Assembly (NCBI GenBank): GCA_018873245.2
Contig: JAEMBT020000051.1
Span: 1 to 64,000, forward strand
From: Archegozetes longisetosus
Lineage: Eukaryota > Arthropoda > Arachnida > Sarcoptiformes > Trhypochthoniidae
Direction of reading: 5' to 3'
Length of the DNA: 64,000 bases
Each line of letters begins with the position of its first letter. Within the stretch, counting starts at the first letter, position 1. Below are positions 35,252 to 45,831 of the stretch, one piece after another. The notes below the pieces were generated by a model. The model saw only the letters and a list, made by a program, of their open reading frames with translations, was not told the DNA's origin and did no database searches. The position numbers and the translations under genes were made by a program.

Positions 35252-36604
35252 TCATGACGATATTCTGAATCCGCTTTGTGTTTCCCGATAAATCCTTCGT
35301 CTCGATTCTGGTTCCTGTCCTGCGATGAACTGCTCAATCTTGAGCTCGTTCAGACTATGCTCTTTCTTTAATACATCGATGAATTTCCAGATGGTGGGAT
35401 GGCTTGCCGAAAGAAGAGATGAAAATTAATTATGCCATCTTTCGACGGAATTGTTGGTCTTCGGCAAGTCTTCAAGTGTTCCTGTATATTGGTTCCAGAG
35501 GGCAAGTGGAAATTCTGGAAGTCTTCGTCCACGTCTACTCAGCCGTCCAATCCAAGTGTCCTCGAAATAGTCGACGAGGGGCCGCAGAAGATCTTCGTAT
35601 TCAATAAAAAAAGGTGAAGCCATTAATTCTTCAAATTTGTCAATCACGTCGGCTTCTGGAACAAAGGCGAGTGCCATGAGCTGTCTGAGCTGAAGTGAGA
35701 GGTCTGGGTCTTTATCGTCCGTGTATTTTTCCCGAATATCATTGTTTTGTTGAATCTTTCTCCAAATACATTGACTGAAGTGAAAAAAGCATCCACGACA
35801 CCTGATACCTTCGTAGATTTCCGAGAAAGCTCCAAAGAGTGCTGGCTCAAAGTCGGTCATTACGCTTGCTGGTTTGAGGGAAGGTTTAAGACGATTCAAT
35901 TGTTCGAGAAGACACTTATAAGTTTCCTTGGTCTTGTTTGGAAGAAGAGCGTATACCAGTGGAACCACAGCATTGAAGATAATCGCGTGGACGGTTAACA
36001 GCTGACAAAAAAGTGGCGGCGTGGTCTTGAAAGTACCATCGGCCATCCAATGGCTATCCCTTGAAGCGAGAAGTTCCAAATTCCTCTCTGTTGAAAAGAT
36101 AAGAATCCGGTTTCTGTCTCCTGCGCCACTGTCCCAAAGGAGAAAAGATTGATTTGAAAGTGTCGTGGTGTATGGTGGTTGGATATCTAATTCCGTGAGG
36201 GACGTCGCTCTTGCTAGTGGAGCTTCAGCGGCACGTCGAATTCTTTGGGTCGACTTCTTCATAGCTGCGACTGATGGAAGGACACCGGCGGTTGCTCGAG
36301 AGATTCCTGATGTTTCGGCAGCTACAATTTGTTGTGGAGTCAAGTCTATGTTTGTTGCTTTATCTTTGAGTTTAGCCAAAACTTTCTTTGCATCGACTCT
36401 TGCCGCTTGTGGGACATCGTTGTGATTTTCAGAGTGATGAATCACCCTTTCGCCATCCGTATGCGCGCGCCCTTTACAATTTTCAATATATTTTACGCAT
36501 TTCCAATAAGTCTTACCTGATTTAGTATAATCCTTGTTGAAAATGTATCCATCGTGGACAAGTTGATCCTTACCTTTGGTACTCTTCACAAATTCCAGTG
36601 GCAT
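35252..36604 (-). pseudogene. FLYWCH-domain MULE transposase, one nonsense codon
   Basis: From the ATG at 36602-36604 the frame encodes an N-terminal FLYWCH-type zinc finger (residues ~5-65: YIFN...TYWKC....CKGRAHT.....H..NHND). A MULE transposase core follows: HWMADGTFKTTPPLF (~185-200), SVMTDFEPALFGAF (~255) and CFFHFSQCIWRKIQ (~275), then NNSVERWHN near residue 390. There an in-frame TAA at 35426-35428 stops it. Beyond the stop the same frame stays open to 35252 and continues the family sequence (LLSASHPTIWKFIDVLKKEH, then EQFIAGQEPESRRR). One nonsense change therefore truncates an otherwise intact transposase. It may still be bound and moved by a complete relative. Confidence 0.88.
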
Positions 36605-36785
36605 TTTGAGATCTAGATGGATTAAGGCTTGATGATCTAGAAATACAAAAAAGTAGATAGAAATGGAAATAATACTTACAATTTTGATGAAAGATAACGT
36701 CCTCAGTTATCTTCTGTTGTGCTGTTTACCAATGAAGTGAGAGAATAATACAAAAATATTGGGAGTAAATATTTTATTAAATCGA

Positions 36786-37028
36786 ATGGACCAACAAATG
36801 TCTTGGACGAGTAAGTGTCTTAGACGAACAAATGCCTTGGACGAGTAAGTGTCTTAGACGAAAAAATGTCTTAGACGAACAAATGTCTTAGACGAACAAA
36901 TGTCTTGGACGAGTAAGTGTGTTAGACGAACAAATGTCCGACGAACAAGTGTTCGACGAATAAGTGTCTCAGACGAACAAATGTAGACGAACAAGTGTCT
37001 GACGAATAAGTGTCGGACGATTAAGTGT
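36786..37028. repeat. Right tandem array of the MULE
   Basis: About fifteen units in the inverse orientation, GACGAACAAATGTCTTA with variants GACGAGTAAGTGTCTTA and GACGAACAAGTGTC. Longer than the left array, so the two ends have drifted in copy number. Confidence 0.9.
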
Positions 37029-37046
37029 CATGGAACCCTCCATTTC

Positions 37047-38470
37047 CACACACAAATCATCGAAGAAGTATGCGGGAATTGGGATCTCGAACAGGTGACG
37101 GCCATGTCCAAGGTACAAAAGAAATGTAATATCGCAAGTTCAATATTCATATTGAATATCATATACAAAACATTAACTCCCCCTAGCTCAAAAACTACTC
37201 GATAGATTTTGTTTAGCCTAGCAGACAATTTTTCTCTTATAATGTCTACTTTTAAGATATGCAATCAAATTTCGGTTGAAAGTTATTCCAGGAACCCATA
37301 TGGAGCGCGCAAACTTCTTACTAGCTAATATAAAAATTCAGAAATATCATTTCATTAAGGGGCTTAAACAGAAGGGCTTAGCTATATATTATTCTTTATA
37401 TTTACGCCTTTCTTGAAAATCATACTTGACTTGAAAGAAAGTTTCAAGATGAATTAATTCTAAATTTTAATTTAGGGGCGAGTACCCAATATGCAGAGAA
37501 TAGAGGCGATTCCATCAAGCAGAAAAGATATAAAGGAATATGACTATGGGATTAGGACTTGTAATTATTCTCAAAACTATCTTTATTTCAATGGACACGA
37601 AAGGTTATCTGAATCAGCTTATATCTTTTCTAGTTTGTTAATTTGTTGAATTAATTACTTATTTAAACAACAGTAAACAACTACGATCTTTTTTATTTTT
37701 TTAAACCCATAACTCTTCTAATTCAATCTTACACTTTTTAAGATTTTAATTAATTTCAAAATAATTACTGGCCAAAGCTCTTGGCGTTAAGGATCACAAA
37801 ATCTAAAATCCAGAATAAACACTAAATTTATAGTAATTAATGAGAAAAAATTAAATATCTTTTGAAGATAATTTTATAACTTATATGAATTTGAATAAAA
37901 AAATATTTTTACATATTCAAAGTTATGAATTGAAAATTGTATTAACTCAACAATAGAGTATTGATAAGAACTGAATGTTAGATTCATTAGTGTTAAAGAC
38001 TATTAGAACTTAATTTTTAAAAATTAATAAAATAAGCCAAAATTTTAACATTCATAATGATTTGTTCATTTGTTTCATAACTTATAAGTTTGTAAATTCT
38101 TTAAACTAATCATATTAATATCATGCATAAAAATTTCTTATAAAATGTACATTTAGTTTCAAATTACAGATTGTCCGAAGCATTCTTAAATGTTAAATGG
38201 AAAATCTAGAAAACTAATCAGAAATAACTAAAATATTATTTTTCCCCATTTTTACAATTTATATTAAAGTTACGAAGTATATTTTGAAAAGTAGATTTTT
38301 TATCGTAAATGCTTATAGTTTTCTCATAAAACATTTGTTTCAATATTTCGTTCATAAATTAGAATAGCTCTAGCGTTTTATTCATGAGTTTTTAATTTAG
38401 CGTCGAAAGTGTCACTGCGATAACTATAGATCTGATAACCTGATTCTTAATAATAGGAATAAGTGTTTGA
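37047..38470. other. AT-rich stretch between the two MULEs
   Basis: The 78-codon frame at 37028-37264 overlaps the MULE end and is not a gene. No supported features. Confidence 0.45.
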
Positions 38471-38824
38471 GGTTCCATATCAATTCAGCCCCAGCAATTT
38501 AGTCCCAAACAATTCAGCTTCAAGAAAATATATCGTAAGTTAGATATTAAGCAGTGAATACTGTTCATGTGTCAAAATTGATCCTTCTATTAAGCTGTTC
38601 TTTTATAAATGAATAAACTGCTTAATATGTGAACGCAATTTGATGCACATGCAGAAGTTACGGCTTAATATACAACTTACGATGCTTTTAAGAGTAAAAT
38701 TTTACTAAAATAGATTTTATAAAGTAATATTGAGATTGAGAGAAAAATTCAAAAGTAAAATAGAAATTGATTAAAAAGAAAAATTCTGAGCTACAATTCT
38801 AAGGTAATCTATGGTAGGGATTTG

Positions 38825-40155
38825 CCCTACTTTGTCAAATTCTTTGCAAACTGAAAGCAATCTAGCGATACATTCCTTCTCGATCGCGATTCGACTTCTG
38901 CCAAGTAATGCTCGACCTGCATTAGACTCAGGTTTTGGTCATTTTTCAAGCTATCAATGAAACGCCAGACACTAGGATGATGAGCATCGAGTAAGTCTAG
39001 AAGTTCGGTGCTAACCCTCAACGTTATTAGTTTCAGGTAGGTCACCTAAAACAAGAATGAAAATTCCATATCTCGATCGCAGAAATAAAGGGCATTCGAT
39101 TCTTTTGTTCATATCCAACTCATGTGTCTCCAACGTAATCAACTAGAAGTTTAGAAGATCTTCTATGTAACATACTTCACTAAGAAGAACAATGCATGAA
39201 GAGGTGACAACGACAGGTTGAACAAAAGCCAAAGCTGCAATAGTCTTGATGCGTAGCGCGAATATTTCAACTTTCGAATACATTTTATAAATATCATAGC
39301 AGAGTGGTGAACAGATTTCTTCCAAAGTCATTGGCTGAAATGATAAACATCATCGAGCGTTGGAATTGTGAAATTATTGAAAACATTTATAGTAGCCTAT
39401 TTGAAATCTGTCATAGTGGAGAATGAGTTCAAATTTGTTTGAAGATTTTTAATAGCAGCGAAGATACAATCATAAGCTAATTCCCTTCGATTTGGCATTA
39501 GTATATAAGTAGAAGGGAAAATGTTGTTTTGGGCAAACACATGGATATTGTAAAACTGATCAAATAGAGGTAGAACAATCTTGTAAGTGCTATCAGTATA
39601 CAAATGGTTACAACTAGGTATTGCTCGTAGATTTTTGTGGTTCGTGAAAATAAAAACACCATCACCTGACGGACCACTGTCAAACAGGAGGAAGATATCA
39701 CCAATCTTTGCACATATGATTGGTTCAAATCTATCACCGAATCGAAGAGGTTCGTTGTATTCAGGAGTGTTTTGACCTTTTTTGGACGATATCTCTGGAT
39801 GTTTCTATCTACTTTCGACGTGGAATAGAATTGATCACTTGCAGTCTGTGAAATAATGAATAAGCATGAGTGATGATGTTGGTCGATGGTTCTTGAGACA
39901 ATAATGCCCAATCTTTAATTCGGTTTATGACTACGAGCATCAAATTCGCCTAAATCCAGTTAACGATTGTAATTATTTAGTTGAATTATATAATCACAAA
40001 CCGTATGGTACCACCATGACACTTCATACCAGTGTTACCTTCCCTTCATCTCATATAGTTTTCCCCAAATTCTCTTTTGATTTACGAGAACAGTAAACAA
40101 TATGGTCAATGAGTAGATCTTTGCCTTTCTTAGTTTTAATAAAGTTAAGCGGCAT
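38825..40155 (-). pseudogene. Decayed FLYWCH-MULE transposase
   Basis: The start MPLNFIKTKKGKDLLI (ATG at 40153-40155) parallels MPLEFVKSTKGKDQLV of the neighbouring MULE. The C-terminal part LLDAHHPSVWRFIDSLKNDQ and EHYLAEVESRSRR parallels LLSASHPTIWKFIDVLKKEH and EQFIAGQEPESRRR. Between them homologous pieces such as YRPKKVKTLLNTTNLF occur in several frames with stops. It is dead and clearly older than its neighbour. Confidence 0.8.
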
Positions 40156-40404
40156 TATTTCAGTTAAAAATTTTAATATTTCGAAAAATCAAGGAGTTAA
40201 AAAATAGATGCTCACATTTTATTCTTGAATACGAACATAAATTGTGTTGATTTCTTGAAGGAAATTTCATAGATCATAAATCAAAGACTATGAAAAAACA
40301 ATTTTTGATCATAACAGTTCAGTTTGATTAAATTATATTAAACACATTAATTAATTTGATCGAGTCAAACAGAATCCAGGTTAAATGAATCTTGAAATGA
40401 TTAC

Positions 40405-40490
40405 TTTTAACTAGAGGCGGTTCGAACACGAGCCTTATTATTCTAAGGCAGCATCTCTACCCATTAAACTACCACTAATTTAAAATTAAG
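40405..40490 (-). other. tRNA-like sequence, probably pseudogene or SINE-type
   Basis: On the minus strand TGGTAGTTTAATGGGTAGAG resembles a D-arm with A box, GCCTT..AAGGC could be an anticodon stem with an 8-base loop, and TGTTCGAACC a B box. The acceptor and T stems do not pair well, so it is not a working tRNA as read. It lies inside the old MULE. Confidence 0.3.
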
Positions 40491-40568
40491 TGCTTACACT
40501 TAAATTAAGTAAGGACTGAATTTTCGGGATGAACTGTCCATGCTGAATTGATATGATACGATTAAATC

Positions 40569-40866
40569 TGTGGAGGGCCTGGAAGGCGTATTGAGGTTCA
40601 GGCTCGTTTCTCCAGATTAGTGAATTATTAGGCACTAAAAAACTGTTTATTCAGTACTAGTAAATAAGTTAGTGATTAGGCAGGAACTGAGCCAGCCCTA
40701 TCAACCACTAAGAACAACACCAGAAAAGTTACTACTACTTATAGTTGTACAAATCTTATATATATAACAAAATATGTCAACTCAAAGCAAGAGTTTCAAA
40801 AGTACAAAACGTGACTCGACTTATATTGAATAGTTGTGAACTGACTTTTAGGTTAGGTTCAACTCA
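40569..40866 (-). repeat. 3' LTR of the Gypsy element
   Basis: Identical to the other LTR apart from one single-base indel and about four substitutions. Its outer end TGTGGAGGG is 8 bp from the old MULE. Its inner end supplies the stop codon of gag-pol. Confidence 0.95.
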
Positions 40867-43800
40867 CTTCCCCGGACTGAAAGATGAGGCTTCGCGCTGG
40901 AAGTACGGTTCCAGTTGGCTGACATGCGCGAAAATGGTCGGAGAGTCCTTTTCCAGTCTAGAAATTATATAGTTAACTTCAGACATTTGCTCAATCACTT
41001 TTAATGGTGCCTCAAATTTCGGTGATAGCTTTGTCATTAATGGATGGTTAGCAGGAATACGACGTTTAACTAAATCGCCCGGATTCAGAACTATTGTTTT
41101 GTGTTTTAAATCGTAAAGCCCTTTTTTTATTTGTTTAAATTGATTCGATTTTTGAACAGCTATACGTCTCGCTTCCTCTACTGAAGGATTATTCGCGTTC
41201 TTATCGTCTGTGCCAAACATTAGGTATACTGGTTTGAAACCAGTGACTGAATGGACGGTTTTGTTATATCCATTAACAACTTCTGATAATAATGATGACC
41301 ACTTGCGTTTGGGATGTTCAGACATTGCAATTCTGAGTCTTGTAACGATAGTGTCATTAACTTTTTCGTTTAGTCCATTTGTCTGGGGATGATATGTCGA
41401 CGTGTACGACCGCTTGACTCCATTGCTTTCGAGAAACTTTTTAAACTGATTGCTTCTAAAATTAGTTCCATTATCTGTAAGTATGCGTTCGGGGACTCTA
41501 ACATTACGAAAGACTTCTGATAACAATCCAATAGCTGCTGTCGTTGTGTTTGTTGGCGTAGCCTTTGCCCAAACATATCGCGAGTGATGATCGACTACAA
41601 CCTGAATATATTTGGCTTTTGTTCCCTTCGCTGATGAGCCCATAACAATTGTGTCCATAGCTAATAATTCCATTGGCTTCTCCGGGGTTTGAATAGGAAT
41701 GAGGGGACCGAATGACGACTGATGCGAAGACTTAACAATCTGACAACTATGACAGGTTCTGACATAAGTCCTGATGTCTTCTTTCATACCATCCCATATA
41801 TACATATTTGAGATCATTTTGAGGCATTTATTAATTCCCGGGTGGCCATATTTGTCGTGATATGTTTGCAATACTTCTGGTATTATAGCTGCCGGTATAA
41901 TTATTCTTGATTTGCCTTTCCGCTTAATTTTAAGGATATCAGTCTTTGCATCTGAGAGCATTTTTGCATCGTGTTGAGCCTTTCTGATAGTTTCATGTGA
42001 GAGCAATAGATTGACAGGTGCACGAGAAAGTGCGTCAACGTGTGACATTTGCTTTCCAGGTCTGTGAATAACTTTATAATCATAAACTGATAATAAGACT
42101 GACCAACGAAATAGTCGTCTATTATCGTCTTTCATTCTGAATAACCATTGGAGTGCCGAATGATCGGTAATAATTGTAAACTTGACTCCCTGTAGGTAAA
42201 TCTTGAAGTGCTTACAGGCTTCGATCACTGCCAGGCATTCCAGATCTGAAGACGAGTAATTGCTTTCAACTTTATTGAGTTTACGTGAGAAATATCCGAT
42301 TGAATGACTGTTCTGTATAAGCATAGCTCCAATTCCAACCGCTGAGGCATCTGTGTGTAATTCGAGTGGTATGTCGGGATTATAAATACCAAGAACAGGT
42401 TGCTTTAGAAGTTTGGACTTGAGTTTGTTGAAAGCTTGCTTTTGTTCTGGACCAAAAATAAATGACTTGTTTTTCTGTGTAAGATCTGTGAGAGGTTTGC
42501 AGATATGACTGAAATGTTTGATATACTTTCTAAAGAAGTTCGACAATCCATGAAAGCGTTGGACTTCTTTGATATTAGTAGGTTCAGGATATTCCAGAAT
42601 TGCTTTAATAAGTTTGGAATTAGGTCTGATAGTATTGTTGCCAATGATATGACCCAAAAAGCAAATTTCTGATTTGCCAAATTCGCATTTAGAACGGCGG
42701 AGCTTAATATTATGCTGTCTAAAACGTGTAAATACTTCGACCAGATGTTGGATATGCTCTTCGAAGCTTCGAGAGTATACGCTAGTGTCATCAAAAAAGT
42801 TCCGAACAAATTTGTTGATAAGTCCTTTCAGTACTTCACGCATAGCCTGTTGGAAGGTTGACGGAGCGTTTTTAGTACCCTCGGGCTTAACCAGCCACTC
42901 ATAATGGCCATCAGGTGTTACGAAAACTGTCTTCTCGATGTCAGAAGGATTCATTTCGATATGATGATAACCCCAAGCGATGTCAAATTTACTAAAAACT
43001 TTTGCACCATGAAACCTGTCTACAATTGTGTCCACTCGAGGTATCGGTTCTTTATCGCTGACTGTATATTTATTTATATCTCTGAAATCACAAACTAAGT
43101 GTTTCGAACCATTTTTCTTGTCTACCAGTATTACTGGTGAGGCATAGGGTGAATTTGACTTCTGGATCTGACCCTTTGCCAATAGATCGTTAACTATTTG
43201 ATTGATTTGATTTTGTTGGCTGATTGAACATCTATAAGGCGGACGTGCGATCGGTTTGTCTGTGGTAAGTCTTATTTTGTGATATATGTTTGGAATGCGA
43301 CCTATATCTTGTTCTGAATCAGCGAAACAATCTTTGAAATGTTCGAGTACTTCCTCTATTGTTCTCAACTTCTCATTGTCTTTAAATTCATTTGATGTCT
43401 GAATATGTTGAGGAATTTGTACCTGAATTGCTGTATTGCAGTATTGTATTGAGCGCTTCATTTTTGCAGTTCTCTCCTGAAGATCTAGTATAAGAGGAAA
43501 ATGCTGACCAATGTTAACACCCAGTAACAGACTGTATTGAAAATTTCTCAGGACATGAGCTGTTATTTGTTTGGTCTGACAGTCGATTGTTATCGGAAAG
43601 CGAACGGAACCGATGCTTTTAGTGATGCCTTTTGCCAGTTTTATTTTGATTTGTGATTTCCGATCAAGTCTGAGATTTAAGTCTTTTGCTACTCCTTCTG
43701 CCATTAAATTACAGGTAGACGCTGTGTCGACTACTGCAGGAAACGACTGCTTATTGATAGTGACTCTGACTTTTATGAAGTCTTCGAATCCTGAATTATC

Positions 43801-44619
43801 AATTGCGTTATAGTTCTGCGCGACCGTTACTAGTGATACTTGTGGACCTGTTATGGCATTGGGTGTAGTATATGCTTGACTTGAATCCGATTGTGGCGGC
43901 TGTCGATTTGGGCACTCGCTATGCCAGTGATAGTTCTGTTGACCCAGCTGTTTGCATATCTTGCATGGATAGGGAGGCTTTTTGACTGGTTTGCTCTGAT
44001 TCCTTTCAGATTTATAATAGTTTGTATTTGATTTATGATTCGAGTAATTGACAGGAAACGACTTTTTTAGCTGTGACTCCGATTTCTGAAAAATTTGTTG
44101 TCGGTCTGCCTCTATCTGTGTCGCGACTGAAAGCCATTGTTGAGTTGTTTTTACTTGTGCTGCAAAGAGAGTTGTCTTGTAATGAAAAGGGAGACCAGAT
44201 GTGAGCTCGTCAGCCATAAACTTTTCGCTCAGACCAGTGCGACGAAAAAGTGACATTTTGTCATCAAAATACTGTCTTATTGTTTCAGATTTGTTAAGCT
44301 TTCGATTCTGTGCGGCTATGTTCGGACTAATTAGTGATGTCTCGAATCGAGTTCCCATCAGACTCTTCACTTCAGCCCATGACAGATTTGTAGCATTTGG
44401 AGCGACTTCGCGGACAAACCAACTGACAGCATCTCCTTCAAGGTGTTTCATCAGTTCTCGTATCCTATCTTTATCGTCAGATATGCCATCAATTGTAAAC
44501 TCGAAAAATGTGAGCCATTCCTGAACAGTATACGCATTTGTGTTACCATCAAATCGGACAACTCTTAAGGTGTTTAATGTCGGAGTTGCTGTTGATGTGG
44601 CTGTAGAATTGAGGGGCAT
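40864..44619 (-). CDS. Gypsy gag-pol polyprotein (1251 aa)
   Basis: A single frame starts MPLNSTATST. Gag (roughly 1-200) has the retrotransposon gag motif region, then a zinc-binding knuckle near 218-237 (CKIC...H..H.EC). The aspartic protease shows VVDTASTCNL near 295. The reverse transcriptase shows LVCDFRDINKYT, KFDIAWGYHH and NFFDDTSVYS (F-x-D-D catalytic box). RNase H shows ELHTDASAVG. The integrase carries a zinc finger (H..YGHPG ... TCHSC) and the acidic residues of MDTIV, LTDNG and LNEKVND. Each domain keeps its key residues. The stop codon TGA is formed by the first three bases of the 3' LTR. With one frame, Gag to Pol ratio must be set without frameshifting. The element is plausibly active. 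Confidence 0.93.
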   Translation of the reverse strand: MPLNSTATSTATPTLNTLRVVRFDGNTNAYTVQEWLTFFEFTIDGISDDKDRIRELMKHLEGDAVSWFVREVAPNATNLSWAEVKSLMGTRFETSLISPNIAAQNRKLNKSETIRQYFDDKMSLFRRTGLSEKFMADELTSGLPFHYKTTLFAAQVKTTQQWLSVATQIEADRQQIFQKSESQLKKSFPVNYSNHKSNTNYYKSERNQSKPVKKPPYPCKICKQLGQQNYHWHSECPNRQPPQSDSSQAYTTPNAITGPQVSLVTVAQNYNAIDNSGFEDFIKVRVTINKQSFPAVVDTASTCNLMAEGVAKDLNLRLDRKSQIKIKLAKGITKSIGSVRFPITIDCQTKQITAHVLRNFQYSLLLGVNIGQHFPLILDLQERTAKMKRSIQYCNTAIQVQIPQHIQTSNEFKDNEKLRTIEEVLEHFKDCFADSEQDIGRIPNIYHKIRLTTDKPIARPPYRCSISQQNQINQIVNDLLAKGQIQKSNSPYASPVILVDKKNGSKHLVCDFRDINKYTVSDKEPIPRVDTIVDRFHGAKVFSKFDIAWGYHHIEMNPSDIEKTVFVTPDGHYEWLVKPEGTKNAPSTFQQAMREVLKGLINKFVRNFFDDTSVYSRSFEEHIQHLVEVFTRFRQHNIKLRRSKCEFGKSEICFLGHIIGNNTIRPNSKLIKAILEYPEPTNIKEVQRFHGLSNFFRKYIKHFSHICKPLTDLTQKNKSFIFGPEQKQAFNKLKSKLLKQPVLGIYNPDIPLELHTDASAVGIGAMLIQNSHSIGYFSRKLNKVESNYSSSDLECLAVIEACKHFKIYLQGVKFTIITDHSALQWLFRMKDDNRRLFRWSVLLSVYDYKVIHRPGKQMSHVDALSRAPVNLLLSHETIRKAQHDAKMLSDAKTDILKIKRKGKSRIIIPAAIIPEVLQTYHDKYGHPGINKCLKMISNMYIWDGMKEDIRTYVRTCHSCQIVKSSHQSSFGPLIPIQTPEKPMELLAMDTIVMGSSAKGTKAKYIQVVVDHHSRYVWAKATPTNTTTAAIGLLSEVFRNVRVPERILTDNGTNFRSNQFKKFLESNGVKRSYTSTYHPQTNGLNEKVNDTIVTRLRIAMSEHPKRKWSSLLSEVVNGYNKTVHSVTGFKPVYLMFGTDDKNANNPSVEEARRIAVQKSNQFKQIKKGLYDLKHKTIVLNPGDLVKRRIPANHPLMTKLSPKFEAPLKVIEQMSEVNYIISRLEKDSPTIFAHVSQLEPYFQREASSFSPGK
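40867..40876 (-). other. Polypurine tract
   Basis: On the minus strand CCGGGGAAG directly precedes the 3' LTR, the usual place of the plus-strand primer. It is short. Confidence 0.5.
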
Positions 44620-44917
44620 TATTGTAGTACTGGAAATATTTGAACTTGATTGTTGATCTGACGGTAATAAGTGCTAAAGTGGTTGCAATGTTTCAGCCCG
44701 TGATTGTCTCTTGGTTGCTTTTTGTTTCTTTTCTTTTGATGGATCTGATTTTTCTGTTGTAGACAATGGCTGTCCTTTAGATCTGGTGTTATATATTTGT
44801 TTGCGATCCTTTTTTATGACTCGCTGAATGCATTGCCAATCGATATATTGTTCTGTCGCTGAAATATTATACTATTGCCTGAATAATCGAAAGTGATATC
44901 TGTTGAAAGAGCTGATT

Positions 44918-44930
44918 GCCGACTGCGCCA
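44918..44930 (-). other. Primer binding site, tRNA-Ser type
   Basis: Minus-strand TGGCGCAGTCGGC begins four bases inside the 5' LTR and is complementary to a tRNA 3' end GACTGCGCCA, as in tRNA-Ser used by 17.6/297-type Gypsy elements of Drosophila (from memory of those elements). Confidence 0.7.
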
Positions 44931-44934
44931 ATTA

Positions 44935-45233
44935 TGTGGAGGGCCTGGAAGGCGTATTTGAGGTTCAGGCTCGTTTCTCCAGATTAGTGAATTATTAGGC
45001 ACTAAAAAACTGTTTATTCAGTACTAGTAAATAAGTTAGTGATTAGGCAGGAACTGAGCCAGCCCTATCAACCACTAAGAACAACACCAGAAAAGTTACT
45101 ACTACTTATAGTTGTACAAATCTTATATATATAACAAAATATGTCAACTCAAAGCAAGAGTTTCAAAAGTACAAAAAGTGACTCGACTTAAGTTGAATAG
45201 TTGTGAACTGACTTTTAGGTCAGGTTCAACTCA
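44935..45233 (-). repeat. 5' LTR of the Gypsy element
   Basis: On the minus strand it carries TATATATAAGATTTG, a likely TATA region, and a downstream GAATAAACAG, a likely poly(A) signal, in the order expected for U3-R-U5. Confidence 0.95.
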
Positions 45234-45237
45234 AATC

Positions 45238-45831
45238 ATATTTCCTAATCTCGAGAGAGCGTTCATTATTTCAGAGACACTGAAGACTTTCACGAAAGTT
45301 CTCTTCAGACAACAAATTACGTATAACATTAACGCTTTATCCTTTAGTTTCTGATATAACATGTCTGTTGAAATTTAAATCACGAAAAAAAAAAGTTTCT
45401 ATCAGAAAGATTTAGAAATAACTTCTTAATAAAATAACTTTTCCCACTAGATTCGACTATTATGAATAGGTGATAATCGAGACCAAGACAGATATAGCTG
45501 CCAATCCGAGATCAACATCTCCTAAATGGATTAAAGCTTTTTTCTGAGTTCAAAATTTGTTCTTGTGATAAACAAATAAGCAGTCGCATAAACTACTGGT
45601 ACTATTAACACATCTTCGAATGACCAATTTCGGGAAGGGACAATAAAATTTATGAATCTTTGATTACAACACTCGCAGCCAAATATTTTGATGGAAAAAT
45701 TCCCATAAGTCTTACTATTTTCATAAAGACCAGAAATACGGTTCCGAGTATGCAGATATCACCACGTAATGAATTGGCAGATACTATAATTTAAATTCAA
45801 GTACAAATTAATGAGCTTTATTAGGGACTTC
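45238..45831. other. AT-rich stretch, nothing recognised
   Basis: No supported features. Confidence 0.45.

Larger units (their letters stand above)
34795..37037 (-). mobile_element. MULE transposon with tandem-repeat terminal inverted repeats
   Basis: The element is bracketed by an exact 9-bp duplication, CTCCATTTC, at 34786-34794 and 37038-37046, the size expected for Mutator-like elements. Its ends read GGTATCAGGACACTT and, inverted, GGTTCCATGACACTT. Both termini continue as arrays of short repeats in opposite orientation (next entries). The only coding region is a FLYWCH-MULE transposase on the minus strand. The total length is 2243 bp. Confidence 0.92.
38471..40560 (-). mobile_element. 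Older, decayed MULE related to 34795-37037
   Basis: The left end GGTTCCATATCAATTCAG and, inverted from 40560, GTATCATATCAATTCAGC form the terminal repeats. The left end continues with short repeats (AATTCAGCCCCAGC, AATTTAGTCCCAAAC, AATTCAGCTTC) and the right end with inverted equivalents (GGACTGAATTTTCGGGATG). Again the ends are tandem-type. No target duplication remains; the Gypsy element begins only 8 bp beyond the right end. Confidence 0.75.
40569..45233 (-). mobile_element. Nearly intact Ty3/Gypsy LTR retrotransposon
   Basis: Direct LTRs of 298 bp (40569-40866) and 299 bp (44935-45233) begin TG and end CA. They differ at only about five positions and are flanked by an exact 4-bp duplication AATC (40565-40568 and 45234-45237). 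Between them lie a primer binding site, one long gag-pol frame without stops and a short polypurine tract. There is no envelope gene. All internal features run on the minus strand. The near-identical LTRs imply a recent insertion. Confidence 0.95.

Noticed and set aside
36165..36425. Plus-strand frames within 35404-36520
   Set aside because: They are shadows of the minus-strand MULE transposase.
34803..37028. CRISPR-like array
   Set aside because: The short regular repeats have no unique spacers, lie in inverse orientation at the two ends of a transposon and are in animal DNA.
40405..40490. Functional tRNA gene
   Set aside because: A and B boxes are recognisable but the acceptor and T stems do not pair and the anticodon loop would have eight bases. 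Kept only as tRNA-like.
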